Positions 1 to 9,258 are shown, counted from the stretch's first letter. The stretch: DNA of 10,671 bases from Candidatus Melainabacteria bacterium (GCA_903970565.1 CAJCJE010000266.1:1-10671); one strand, 5' to 3'. The notes: a model not told the origin generated them from the letters alone. Program-made: numbers and translations.

Positions 1-43
1 CGATGATCAACAGGTCGACCTCGCGTACGTCGGACTCAGCCAC
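1..43 (-). CDS. N-terminus of a probable FAD/NAD(P)-binding oxidoreductase (partial)
   Basis: Only the first 14 codons lie in the window; the gene runs off the left edge. Reading leftward from a GTG at 43-41 gives [14 protein letters not shown], and the next codon begins with G. A short polar lead followed by a D-hydrophobic-hydrophobic strand about to enter Gly is how many FAD-dependent dehydrogenases and oxidoreductases begin (first beta strand of the Rossmann fold, then GxGxxG). A Shine-Dalgarno-like AAAGGCGG lies just upstream on the minus strand (about 50-57). The gene is divergent from fumC. The flavoprotein assignment is inferred from one beta strand; another Rossmann-fold enzyme is possible. 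Confidence 0.45.
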   Translation of the reverse strand, partial: MAESDVREVDLLII

Positions 44-202
44 GTCGCGACCGCCTTTCACCGATGGTGGGAGCTGATCTCACCCTATCCCCGAGACCAT
101 GACCGGGCCATGCCCGACGACCGGCGGTCGTGCGCGAGAACACGCACGTGCGGCGCGCCACACGCGCTGCCGGCCTGCCGATACGGGTACACACTGGAAG
201 GT
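44..202. promoter_or_regulatory. Divergent intergenic region upstream of fumC
   Basis: This 159-bp gap separates the left-edge gene from fumC and must hold both promoters. It contains an imperfect inverted repeat, GGTGGGA (66-72) and TCTCACC (78-84), separated by 5 nt, with one mismatch that would be a G-U pair in RNA. Its size would suit a dimeric repressor. I could not place convincing -35/-10 pairs for either gene. An in-frame extension of fumC to 110 exists, but it is not conserved in fumarases and is treated as noncoding. Confidence 0.4.
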
Positions 203-1600
<1,398 letters not shown>

Positions 1601-1661
1601 CCAGCACCTCGGCGGCGCGGCCGGGCTGCGAACCGTCGGTGGTCGGGGTGAAGATGAGCGG

Positions 1662-3224
1662 GTGCTACTCGCCGAGGTCGTCACCGCCTCCGCCACGGTC
1701 ACGGCCACCCGCTCGCGGTTGGCCAAGGTCGAGGCGCTGGCCGCCGTGCTGCGCGCCGCCGAACCCGACGAGGTGCGTGCCGTCACCGCGTTCGCCATCG
1801 GTCAGGCCCGGCAGGGCCGACTCGGCACGGGTTACCGCACCGTCCTCGGCCTACAGGTCGCGCCGGCCGAGGTGGCGACGCTGACCGTCACCGAGGTCGA
1901 CGGACTGCTCGCCGAGGTCGGGCAGACCAGCGGAGCGGGCTCGACCGCGAAACGCGCCGAACTGCTGGGCACGCTGTTCGGCAGGGCCACCAGGGCCGAG
2001 CAGGACTTCCTGATCCGACTGCTGACCGGCGAACTGCGGCAGGGCGCGTGGGAAGGCGTCCTCCTCGACGCGGTCGCGAAGGCCGCCGACGTACCGGGCG
2101 ACCTCGCGCGCCGCGCGTTCATGCTGTCCGGTTCGCTGCCGGAGGTCGCGGCCGCCGCACTGACCGGTGGCGCGGACCGGCTGGCCGGGTTCCGGCTGCG
2201 GATCGGCACGCCGATCCGGCCGATGCTGGCCTCCCCCGCCGACTCGCTCGCCGAGGCCGTCGCCGAACTCGGCCGGGTCCGCGTCGAGTACAAACTGGAC
2301 GGTGCCAGGATTCAGGTGCACCGGGACGGCGCCGAGGTGCACATTTACACCAGGACGCTGCGCGAGATCACCGCGAGCGTCCCGGAACTGGTCGACCTGG
2401 TCCTGCGCCTGCCCTGCCGCAGCGTGGTCCTGGACGGCGAAACCCTCGCGCTCAACGACGACGGCCGGCCACGACCGTTCCAGGAGACGATGAGCCGGTT
2501 CGGCACCAGCACCGAGCACGAACTCCTGTTGCGTCCCTACTTCTTCGACTGCCTGCACCTCGACGGCGTCGACCTGCTCGACGCGCCGCTGGGCCGGCGC
2601 GGGGAGGCGCTCGGCACGGTCGCCGGCCCGTATGTCATTCCCGGCGCGCTCACCAAGGAGGTGGCCGCCGCCGAAACCGTGCTGAGCGAGGCGCTGGCCG
2701 CCGGGCACGAGGGCGTGGTGGTGAAGTCGCTCGACGCGCCGTACGCGGCGGGGCGGCGGGGTAGCGCCTGGCAGAAGGTCAAGCCGGTGCACACCCTCGA
2801 CCTGGTCGTCCTCGCAGCCGAGTGGGGCCACGGCCGGCGCACCGGTTTGCTGTCCAATCTGCACCTCGGCGCGCGCGCCACCGAGGCCGAGCAACTGGCC
2901 GGTCTGGATTTCGTCATGGTGGGCAAGACGTTCAAGGGCCTCACCGACGAACTGCTCGCCTGGCAGACCGCCGAGTTCCCCCGGCACGAACTGCGCCGCA
3001 CCGACTGGACGGTGTACCTGCGACCGGAACTCGTGGTGGAGATCGAACTGGACGGCGCGCAGATCAGCCCGCGCTATCCCGGCGGCGTAGCGCTGCGCTT
3101 CGCGAGGGTGCTGCGCTACCGGCCGGACAAGGACCCGGCCGACGCCGACACGATCGACGCCGTCCGGGCCCTGCTGCCAGGAAAGGCCCTGTTACTGGAA
3201 AAGTCGGCTGAACCGCGGGACTGA
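1662..3224 (+). CDS. ligB: ATP-dependent DNA ligase, LigB type
   Basis: It seals nicks in duplex DNA through a ligase-AMP intermediate using ATP, probably as an accessory repair ligase beside the essential NAD-dependent LigA. At 520 residues it resembles mycobacterial LigB (about 507) along its length. The N-terminal DNA-binding domain spans about 1-180, the nucleotidyltransferase about 190-390, and the OB-fold about 390-510. Motif I is KLDGAR with the AMP-accepting Lys at 211, motif III is DGE at 258-260, motif IV EGVVVK ends at Lys355, and motif V KVK is at 372-374. The GTG at 1662 gives MLLAEVV, matching the MLL start of LigB, with GGTGAAG about 8 nt upstream. There is no polymerase, nuclease or Ku neighbour, so it is not a LigD-type end-joining ligase. 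It ends 7 bp from the convergent poxB stop, with no terminator between. Confidence 0.93.
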   Translation: MLLAEVVTASATVTATRSRLAKVEALAAVLRAAEPDEVRAVTAFAIGQARQGRLGTGYRTVLGLQVAPAEVATLTVTEVDGLLAEVGQTSGAGSTAKRAELLGTLFGRATRAEQDFLIRLLTGELRQGAWEGVLLDAVAKAADVPGDLARRAFMLSGSLPEVAAAALTGGADRLAGFRLRIGTPIRPMLASPADSLAEAVAELGRVRVEYKLDGARIQVHRDGAEVHIYTRTLREITASVPELVDLVLRLPCRSVVLDGETLALNDDGRPRPFQETMSRFGTSTEHELLLRPYFFDCLHLDGVDLLDAPLGRRGEALGTVAGPYVIPGALTKEVAAAETVLSEALAAGHEGVVVKSLDAPYAAGRRGSAWQKVKPVHTLDLVVLAAEWGHGRRTGLLSNLHLGARATEAEQLAGLDFVMVGKTFKGLTDELLAWQTAEFPRHELRRTDWTVYLRPELVVEIELDGAQISPRYPGGVALRFARVLRYRPDKDPADADTIDAVRALLPGKALLLEKSAEPRD

Positions 3225-3231
3225 CCAGTGG

Positions 3232-4962
3232 CTATCGCGGGATGTTGCGCAGGTTGCCGCGTGCCAGGTCGAGCATCTTGCCCACCCCGCCCTCCAGCAC
3301 GACCTTCCCCGCCGCCAGCGCGAAGCCCTTCACCTGGGCCGCGGTGATGTGCGGCGGCACGGACAGCGCGTTCGGGTCGGTCACCACGTCGATCAGGGCC
3401 GGACCGGGGTGGGCCAGCGCCGCCTGGAGTCCACTTCGGACTTCGGTCGGCTTCTCGATCCGCACCGAGTGGATGCCGACGCCGTGCGCGATGGCGGCGA
3501 AGTCGACCGGGTCGTGGTCGGTCTCAAAGTCGACGAGGCCGTCGACCATCATCTCCAGTTTCACCATGCCCAGCGAGGAGTTGTTGAACACCACGATCTT
3601 GATCGGCAGCTTGTGCAGTTTCACGGTGAGCAGTTCACCGAGCAACATGCCCAGGCCGCCGTCGCCGGACATGGACACCACCTGCCGGCCGGGATGGGCG
3701 AACTGCGCGCCGATCGCGTGGGGCAGCGCGTTGGCCATCGTGCCGTGCAGGAAGGACCCGATCACCCGGCGCCGACCGTTGGGCGTCAGATACCGGGCCG
3801 CCCAGACATTGCACATCCCGGTGTCCACAGTGAACACCGCGTCGTCGGAGGCGAGTTCGTCGAGAATGTCGGCGACGTATTCGGGATGGATCGGCACATG
3901 CTTCTCCACCCGCTCGGTGTACGCGCCGACCACGTTCTCCAGCGCTCGCAGGTGTTTGCCGAGCATCCGGTCCAGGAACTGGCGGTTGGGCTTCCTCGTC
4001 AGCAGCGGCTGCACCGCCAGCAGGGTCTGCCGGACGTCGCCGTGCACGGCCAGTGCCAGCGGGGTGCGCCGGCCCAGCCGGGAGGCGTCGTGGTCGACCT
4101 GCACGGTATTGCGGCCCGGCAGGAACGAGTCGTAGGGAAAGTCGGTGCCGAGCAGGATCAGCAGATCGCACTCGTGCATCGCCTCGTGGCAGGCGCCATA
4201 ACCGAGCAGGCCGCTCATGCCGACGTCGTAAGGGTTGTCGTACTGAATCCATTCCTTGCCGCGCAGGGTGTGCCCGATCGGCGCGGACACGGTTTCGGCC
4301 AGCGCCATCACTTCCGCGTGCGCGCCCCGAGTCCCGGCCCCGCAGAACAGCGTCACCGTGCCTGCCGCGTTGATGGCATCGGCCAGGGCTCGCACCTGGT
4401 CGGCCTGCGGCACGACCGGGCTCAGTTCGCCTACAAAGGTGGATTCGCCGGTCGGCAGCGCGGCCTTGAGGTGCGCGACGTCACCGGGCAGCACCAGCAC
4501 GGACACCCCGCCCTCGGCGAGCGACTGTTGGATGGCGATCCTGGCCAGTCGGGGCATCTGCGCCGGCTGGCTGATCAGTTCGCAGAAGTGGCTGCACTCC
4601 ACGAACAGCCGCTCCGGGTGGGTCTCCTGGAAGAACCCGGTGCCGATCTGCGGGCTGGGAATGTGCGAGGCGATCGCGAGCACCGGCGCGCCGCTGCGGT
4701 GCGCGTCGTAGAGGCCCTGGATCAGGTGTGTGTTGCCCGGCCCGCAACTGCCGGCGCACACGGCGAGCCTGCCGGTGGTCTGCGCCTCGGCGGCGGCGGC
4801 GAACGCGGCGGCCTCCTCGTTGCGCACGTGCACCCAGCGGATGCCCTCGGTCCGCCGGATGGCGTCCACCACCGGGTTGAGGCTGTCACCGACGACGCCG
4901 TAGATCCGCTCGACACCGGCCTGGCGCAACACGGTGATCAACTGTTCGGCAAGGTTGGCCAT
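3232..4962 (-). CDS. poxB: Pyruvate:quinone oxidoreductase (pyruvate oxidase/dehydrogenase, ThDP- and FAD-dependent)
   Basis: It oxidatively decarboxylates pyruvate to acetate and CO2, passing electrons through FAD to membrane quinone; E. coli PoxB does this as a peripheral membrane enzyme. The 576-residue length matches PoxB (572). It has the three-domain ThDP fold: N-terminal PYR domain with the RNEE activating Glu at 49 and CAGSCGPGN, a central FAD domain (about 190-335) including LRGKEW and YDNPYDVGMSGLLGYG, and a C-terminal PP domain with the ThDP motif from GDGG (D434) to NN (460-461). The C-terminal tail, which in E. coli forms the lipid-binding segment, is similar (KMLDLARGNL). The ATG at 4962 has an excellent Shine-Dalgarno, AAGGGGG, 6 nt away. 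Its promoter lies in the divergent gap with guaB1, which holds a perfect palindrome. Acetolactate synthase is less likely because overall similarity is to PoxB. Confidence 0.93.
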   Translation of the reverse strand: MANLAEQLITVLRQAGVERIYGVVGDSLNPVVDAIRRTEGIRWVHVRNEEAAAFAAAAEAQTTGRLAVCAGSCGPGNTHLIQGLYDAHRSGAPVLAIASHIPSPQIGTGFFQETHPERLFVECSHFCELISQPAQMPRLARIAIQQSLAEGGVSVLVLPGDVAHLKAALPTGESTFVGELSPVVPQADQVRALADAINAAGTVTLFCGAGTRGAHAEVMALAETVSAPIGHTLRGKEWIQYDNPYDVGMSGLLGYGACHEAMHECDLLILLGTDFPYDSFLPGRNTVQVDHDASRLGRRTPLALAVHGDVRQTLLAVQPLLTRKPNRQFLDRMLGKHLRALENVVGAYTERVEKHVPIHPEYVADILDELASDDAVFTVDTGMCNVWAARYLTPNGRRRVIGSFLHGTMANALPHAIGAQFAHPGRQVVSMSGDGGLGMLLGELLTVKLHKLPIKIVVFNNSSLGMVKLEMMVDGLVDFETDHDPVDFAAIAHGVGIHSVRIEKPTEVRSGLQAALAHPGPALIDVVTDPNALSVPPHITAAQVKGFALAAGKVVLEGGVGKMLDLARGNLRNIPR

Positions 4963-5060
4963 GCGAAACCCCCTTTTGACTGCGAAGGACCCTGCTCATC
5001 CTTCTACCCCATCGCCCCGTTGCCGACCCGGCGAGCCGGTGACTCCCTCTCGTGGCGTCC

Positions 5061-5082
5061 GATTGGCAAACGTTTGCCAATC
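5061..5082. promoter_or_regulatory. Perfect 22-bp palindrome, probable repressor operator
   Basis: The half-site GATTGGCAAAC is followed immediately by its exact reverse complement, GTTTGCCAATC, with no spacer and a central CG. The core GCAAACGTTTGC equals the core of LacI-family operators and is the same as the core of the E. coli PurR box. It lies 99-120 bp upstream of the poxB start and 52-73 bp upstream of the guaB1 start, so it could control either gene or both. The palindrome is direct observation; the LacI-family reading is inference, and a TetR-type protein is possible. No regulator gene is present in the window. Confidence 0.7.
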
Positions 5083-5085
5083 TGA

Positions 5086-6573
<1,488 letters not shown>

Positions 6574-6577
6574 CCGG

Positions 6578-6592
6578 TCCGGTGTGACCGGA
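6578..6592 (+). terminator. Small hairpin just after guaB1
   Basis: TCCGGT and ACCGGA form a 6-bp stem around a GTG triloop, starting 5 nt after the guaB1 stop. There is no following U-tract, so it would be a weak terminator at best, or a 3'-end stabilising hairpin. Confidence 0.3.
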
Positions 6593-6629
6593 ACTGTCCG
6601 GGGGACCGGGACCATCCGGGGTACAAACG

Positions 6630-6648
6630 CCCGGAAGGGACGACACGC
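6630..6648 (+). repeat. Copy 1 of a 19-nt repeat (direct orientation)
   Basis: CCCGGAAGGGACGACACGC is identical to 6721-6739 and nearly identical to the reverse complement of 6761-6779. It is separated from copy 2 by 72 bp of comparatively AT-rich sequence. No open reading frame explains the conservation. Confidence 0.85.
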
Positions 6649-6720
6649 GGATCAGCCCGCCGGCAAAGTGAATCCGCGTAGATCAACATCAACTAAGATC
6701 GAATTTGGGGGTTCCCAGCA

Positions 6721-6779
6721 CCCGGAAGGGACGACACGCCAGGGGTTGGGTCAACCCTTCGGCGTGTCGTCCCTTCGGG
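6721..6779. repeat. Long imperfect palindrome/hairpin built from repeat copies 2 and 3
   Basis: The left arm at 6721-6740 (CCCGGAAGGGACGACACGCC) pairs with the right arm at 6761-6779 apart from one bulged G. Inside it, AGGGGTT (6741-6747) pairs with AACCCTT (6753-6759), including one G-U, closing on a 5-nt GGGTC loop; C6760 is bulged. The folded structure has about 26 base pairs and works on either strand. It sits between the convergent genes guaB1 and phoH2, so it may terminate transcription from both sides, but there is no flanking U-tract. The third copy at 6630 suggests a repeat-family element rather than a plain terminator. Confidence 0.8.
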
Positions 6780-6813
6780 CAGATCTTGCAATTACTTTCG
6801 GGGCAGATCTTGC
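6777..6813 (+). repeat. 13-bp direct repeat, GGGCAGATCTTGC, two copies 24 bp apart
   Basis: Copies lie at 6777-6789 and 6801-6813 with AATTACTTTCG between them. Sequence to the left of each copy is also similar (TTCGGG versus TTCGGGG). The first copy overlaps the end of the long hairpin. Each copy contains the palindrome AGATCT. The role is unknown: tandem protein-binding sites or remnants of a duplicated element are possible. Confidence 0.75.
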
Positions 6814-6843
6814 GGTCGACCGACCGCACCGGCCTGACGCCGG
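6812..6843 (-). terminator. Two GC-rich hairpins downstream of phoH2
   Basis: GCGGTC (6812-6817) pairs with GACCGC (6822-6827), and CCGGC (6829-6833) pairs with GCCGG (6839-6843). The hairpins lie 47-79 bp past the phoH2 stop on its 3' side. They lack U-tracts, so their terminator role is an inference common for high-GC actinobacteria. Confidence 0.35.
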
Positions 6844-6890
6844 CCGACCGCGCAACGGTCTCGTGGGTCAGTTGGCCGGTCGTGTCGGCG

Positions 6891-8273
6891 TCAGCCGGCG
6901 TAGTCCTCCAGTACCTCGGTAACCAGCGCGGCGATCGGCGAACGCTCCGAGCGGGTCAGGGTGACATGCGCGAACAGCGGATGTCCCTTGAGTTTCTCGA
7001 TCACCGCGGCGACGCCGTCGTGTCGGCCGACCCGCAGGTTGTCCCGCTGGGCGACGTCGTGGGTGAGCACCACCCGCGAACCGGAGCCCAACCGCGACAG
7101 CACGGTCAGCAGCACGTTGCGCTCCAGCGACTGGGCCTCGTCGACGATGACGAACGAGTCATGTAGTGATCGGCCTCGGATGTGCGTGAGCGGGAGCACC
7201 TCCAGCATCCCTCGTTCGATCACCTCGCTCATCACGTTGTCGGTGACCAGCGCGCCGAGCGTGTCGAAGACCGCCTGCGCCCACGGCTGCATCTTCTCGT
7301 TCTCCGAGCCCGGCAGGTACCCGAGTTCCTGCCCGCCGACCGCGTAGACCGGCCGGAACACCACCACCTTGCGATGCTGGCCGCGTTCCAGCACCGCTTC
7401 GAGACCGGCGCACAGGGCCAGCGCGGACTTGCCGGTGCCGGCCCGGCCGCCGAGCGACACGATGCCGATCTCCGGGTCGAGCAGCAGATCCAGCGCGATC
7501 CGCTGCTCGGCGGACCGGCCGTGCAGACCGAAGGCCTCCCGGTCGCCGCGGACCAGCTTCACCCGCTTGTCGGCGGTGACCCGGCCCAGCGCGCTGCTGG
7601 TCGGCGCCAGCAGCCGCAGCCCGGTGTTGGTGGGCAGTTCGCCGGCGTCCACGAGATCGGTCTCGGCCGGGTCGAGTTCGCCCTCCTTGTAGAGCTGGTC
7701 GAGGGTGTCCTGGCCGACCTCGAGGTCGGCCAGGCCGGTCCAGCCGGAGAGGACCACGTCCTGGGCGCGGTACTCGTCGGCGTCCAGGCCGACCGCGCCG
7801 GCCTTGACCCGCAGCGGGATGTCCTTGGTCACCAGGGTGACGACCGAAAGTCCTTCGGCGGCCAGGTTCAGCGCGCAGGCGAGAATCCGCGCGTCGTTGG
7901 CGTCGGTCCGGAACCCGGCCGGCAACACCTGCTGGTCGGAGTGGTTGAGCTCCACGTGCAGCGTGCCACCGAAATCGCCGATCGGTACCGGCTTGTCGAG
8001 TCTGCCGTGCTGCAATCGCAGGTCATCGAGCAGACGCAGGGCTTCCCTGGCGAACCACCCGAGTTCCGGGTGGTGGCGCTTTCCCTCCAATTCGCTGATC
8101 ACCACGAGCGGCAGGACCACGGCATGTTCCGCGAACCTTGTCACCGCCTTGGGATCGGACAGCAGTACCGAGGTGTCCAGCACATACGTGCGGGACGGCG
8201 CGCTGGAACGCGACGCTCTCCCTGAACTGCGGGATGAGCCGGAGGAACGGCTGGCGGGACGTCGTGCAGTCAC
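6891..8273 (-). CDS. phoH2: PhoH2: PIN-domain ribonuclease fused to PhoH ATPase/helicase
   Basis: Actinobacterial PhoH2 proteins are reported to couple ATP-dependent RNA unwinding to RNA cleavage; this one is assigned by similarity (Rv1095 type). The 460-residue protein begins with a basic Ser/Arg-rich tail (about 1-28). A PIN nuclease domain (about 29-165) follows, with the acidic set D33 in [10 protein letters not shown]61, D127 in DANDARI and D151 in VTKD. After a linker comes the PhoH P-loop domain (about 250-455), with Walker A GRAGTGKS (K282) and Walker B VIVDEAQ (D378, E379). The GTG at 8273 was chosen because GAGGGAG lies 5 nt upstream; an in-frame TTG at 8300 gives a longer form without a comparable site. 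It converges on guaB1 across a repeat-rich gap. In mycobacteria phoH2 follows a small antitoxin-like gene, phoAT; a short ORF sits in that place here, but its identity is not established. Confidence 0.92.
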   Translation of the reverse strand: MTARRPASRSSGSSRSSGRASRSSAPSRTYVLDTSVLLSDPKAVTRFAEHAVVLPLVVISELEGKRHHPELGWFAREALRLLDDLRLQHGRLDKPVPIGDFGGTLHVELNHSDQQVLPAGFRTDANDARILACALNLAAEGLSVVTLVTKDIPLRVKAGAVGLDADEYRAQDVVLSGWTGLADLEVGQDTLDQLYKEGELDPAETDLVDAGELPTNTGLRLLAPTSSALGRVTADKRVKLVRGDREAFGLHGRSAEQRIALDLLLDPEIGIVSLGGRAGTGKSALALCAGLEAVLERGQHRKVVVFRPVYAVGGQELGYLPGSENEKMQPWAQAVFDTLGALVTDNVMSEVIERGMLEVLPLTHIRGRSLHDSFVIVDEAQSLERNVLLTVLSRLGSGSRVVLTHDVAQRDNLRVGRHDGVAAVIEKLKGHPLFAHVTLTRSERSPIAALVTEVLEDYAG

Positions 8274-8278
8274 GGCAA

Positions 8279-8285
8279 CTCCCTC
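8279..8285 (-). promoter_or_regulatory. phoH2 ribosome binding site
   Basis: On the minus strand GAGGGAG is followed by 5 nt and the GTG at 8273. It decides the phoH2 start over the upstream TTG at 8300, and it overlaps the TGA of the short ORF at 8284-8460, so translational coupling would be possible. Confidence 0.6.
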
Positions 8286-8460
8286 ACGGACGCGGCACAA
8301 CGCCCGCTCCTCGGTGGGCCAGGCACTTCCCTAGCTGATCGGACTCCCCTTCGCCCAAGGGCGTCAGGGCCGCCGACCACGAGGGCCACGTGCCGGCCCC
8401 CTCGTGCTTCGTGACATCCAGCCAGCACACACGACCAGGGCCTCCCGGAACGATTCGCAT
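8284..8460 (-). CDS. Possible 58-residue ORF directly upstream of phoH2 (doubtful)
   Basis: An ATG at 8460 opens 58 codons ending in a TGA that overlaps the phoH2 ribosome binding site; a GTG at 8517 would extend it to 77. The product starts [18 protein letters not shown], and I recognise no family or signal peptide. About three quarters of third positions are G or C, lower than in the neighbouring genes, though the middle third is almost entirely G/C-ending. No good Shine-Dalgarno is visible. Its place and coupling to phoH2 recall the phoAT gene of mycobacteria, but I cannot show homology. It may instead be an untranslated phoH2 leader, since it overlaps a strong hairpin. Confidence 0.22.
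   Translation of the reverse strand: MRIVPGGPGRVCWLDVTKHEGAGTWPSWSAALTPLGEGESDQLGKCLAHRGAGVVPRP
8378..8406. promoter_or_regulatory. Strong hairpin in the phoH2 upstream region
   Basis: CACGAGGG (8378-8385) and CCCTCGTG (8399-8406) are perfect 8-bp arms around a 13-nt loop, and an alternative pairing through GGCC is also possible. A second small inverted repeat, CGCCC/GGGCG, lies at 8352-8363. If phoH2 is transcribed from upstream, both would sit in its 5' leader, where they could affect translation or stability. I matched no known riboswitch class. Confidence 0.45.
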
Positions 8461-8947
8461 GACACGATCCGTCGTCCGCAAGTTACCTGCGTTTGGGCCT
8501 TCTCTACAGGCAGCCACACAGGTGATTCACCAACTGGTTGCCTTCACGATACGTCACGGACAGTGCGCACGGATCGTAAAAGATGACAAAATCGCAGGTG
8601 AGGGCATCAACACCGATCGGAACCGGGACGAGATCGGGGGCACATCGGCGGCAATCCGATCGTTACTTCTCACCAAATGGACAGTGCGCCCGCAGCCGGT
8701 GGGCGCAGCAGGAGCGAGGGTCCTGGGCAAGCGGCCAAACGGGCGACCACCCGTAGACGTAGAGCCACTAGCAGTGCTTCGGAGCCGATGGGCAAGAAGG
8801 CACCGATGATGACCACATCGGGCGACACCCAGATCCAATACGTCACACAATGGGGTTATCGGAGCAGCGTGACGGCCTGATTACTAGTAGCTTTTGGTCA
8901 GTCGGTTCGGTTATGAAAATTTCCGACCCGGCACGAATCCCCGGTAC
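8461..8947. other. Long intergenic stretch with no convincing gene
   Basis: The 487 bp between the doubtful small ORF and the ribosome binding site of the secreted-protein gene hold only short ORFs whose translations look like chance. Visible structure includes an 11-bp direct repeat, GGACAGTGCGC (8558-8568 and 8679-8689). There is also a widely spaced inverted repeat, CGATCGG (8614-8620) with CCGATCG (8656-8662), and a hairpin CCGATG/CATCGG (8803-8821, 7-nt loop). The last 70 bp are AT-rich and should contain the promoter of the gene at 8965, but I could not assign -35/-10 boxes. The phoH2 promoter may also lie here. Confidence 0.5.
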
Positions 8948-8949
8948 AA

Positions 8950-8954
8950 AGGAG
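8950..8954 (+). promoter_or_regulatory. Ribosome binding site of the chaplin-like gene
   Basis: AGGAG (in AAAGGAG) lies 10 nt before the GTG at 8965 but only 1 nt before an in-frame GTG at 8956. The spacing rules out the earlier start and fixes the protein start as MLKKAGVV, a normal signal-peptide n-region. Confidence 0.65.
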
Positions 8955-8964
8955 TGTGTGGAAA

Positions 8965-9246
8965 GTGCTGAAGAAAGCTGGTGTTGTGGCCGCGGCCGCA
9001 GCTGGTCTGATCATGCTCGGAGCGCCGGCGTTCGCGAGCACCGCTCACCTGCAGGGTGAAGGCTGGGGCGGCGGGCACGGCGGCCAGGTCGGCCTCGTCA
9101 ACGTCAGCAACGTCGACGTTCTGCACAATGTCAACGGCACGCTGGGCCTCTGTGGCGACAACGTGGGCGTGCTGGGTGCGGCCGTGCCGATCCTGTCCCC
9201 CTCGGTCACCAGGACCTGCGCCGCGGGCGGCATCGCCAACGGCTGA
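8965..9246 (+). CDS. Small secreted chaplin-like protein
   Basis: The 93-residue product begins MLKKAG, continues with a hydrophobic Ala/Val/Leu core, and has a signal peptidase I site APAFA|S after residue 24, so the mature chain is about 69 residues. The mature part starts with a Gly/His/Trp-rich stretch (GEGWGGGHGG), then an alternating Val/Asn segment (QVGLVNVSNVDVLHNVNG). It ends with CGDNVGVLGAAVPI and a second Cys (C63 and C85). The CGxxVxVxG...C arrangement resembles chaplins, the secreted amyloid-forming surface proteins of sporulating actinomycetes, but the match is partial, so 'chaplin-like' is an inference. It has no LPXTG anchor. It is monocistronic, with a strong ribosome binding site and its own terminator, which fits high expression at some stage. 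A generic small secreted protein is the alternative. Confidence 0.72.
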   Translation: MLKKAGVVAAAAAGLIMLGAPAFASTAHLQGEGWGGGHGGQVGLVNVSNVDVLHNVNGTLGLCGDNVGVLGAAVPILSPSVTRTCAAGGIANG

Positions 9247-9258
9247 GTAAGCCTCACT

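Noticed and set aside
110..202. 31-codon upstream extension of fumC
   Set aside because: The extension is Arg/Cys-rich and not seen in FumC; the similarity begins at the ATG at 203.
1851..2987. 378-codon minus-strand frame opposite ligB
   Set aside because: Shadow of ligB; the plus frame carries all the ligase motifs in order.
1662..3224. LigD-type end-joining ligase
   Set aside because: No polymerase or nuclease domain and no Ku gene are present; length and sequence follow LigB.
3349..5085. 578-codon open frame on the + strand opposite poxB
   Set aside because: It is antisense to an unmistakable PoxB; its translation is rich in His, Gln, Arg and Gly with no motif, typical of a high-GC complementary-strand frame.
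6574..6890. CRISPR array or attachment site in the repeat-bearing gap
   Set aside because: Only three short copies occur, one of them inverted, with unequal spacing; there is no cas gene, integrase or tRNA nearby.
7182..8225. 347-codon plus-strand frame opposite phoH2
   Set aside because: Antisense to PhoH2, whose Walker and PIN motifs are intact on the minus strand.
8284..8420. Known riboswitch upstream of phoH2 (ydaO, cobalamin and c-di-GMP types considered)
   Set aside because: From memory of the consensus motifs I could not match the conserved cores on either strand; only simple hairpins are supported. A covariance-model search would settle it.
8390..8880. Several short ORFs on both strands in the long gap before the secreted-protein gene
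   Set aside because: They lack ribosome binding sites, GC3 bias and recognisable motifs, and they overlap one another in different frames.
8956..8964. GTG at 8956 as the start of the chaplin-like protein
   Set aside because: It lies 1 nt from AGGAG, too close for initiation; the GTG at 8965 has 10-nt spacing and gives a regular signal peptide.
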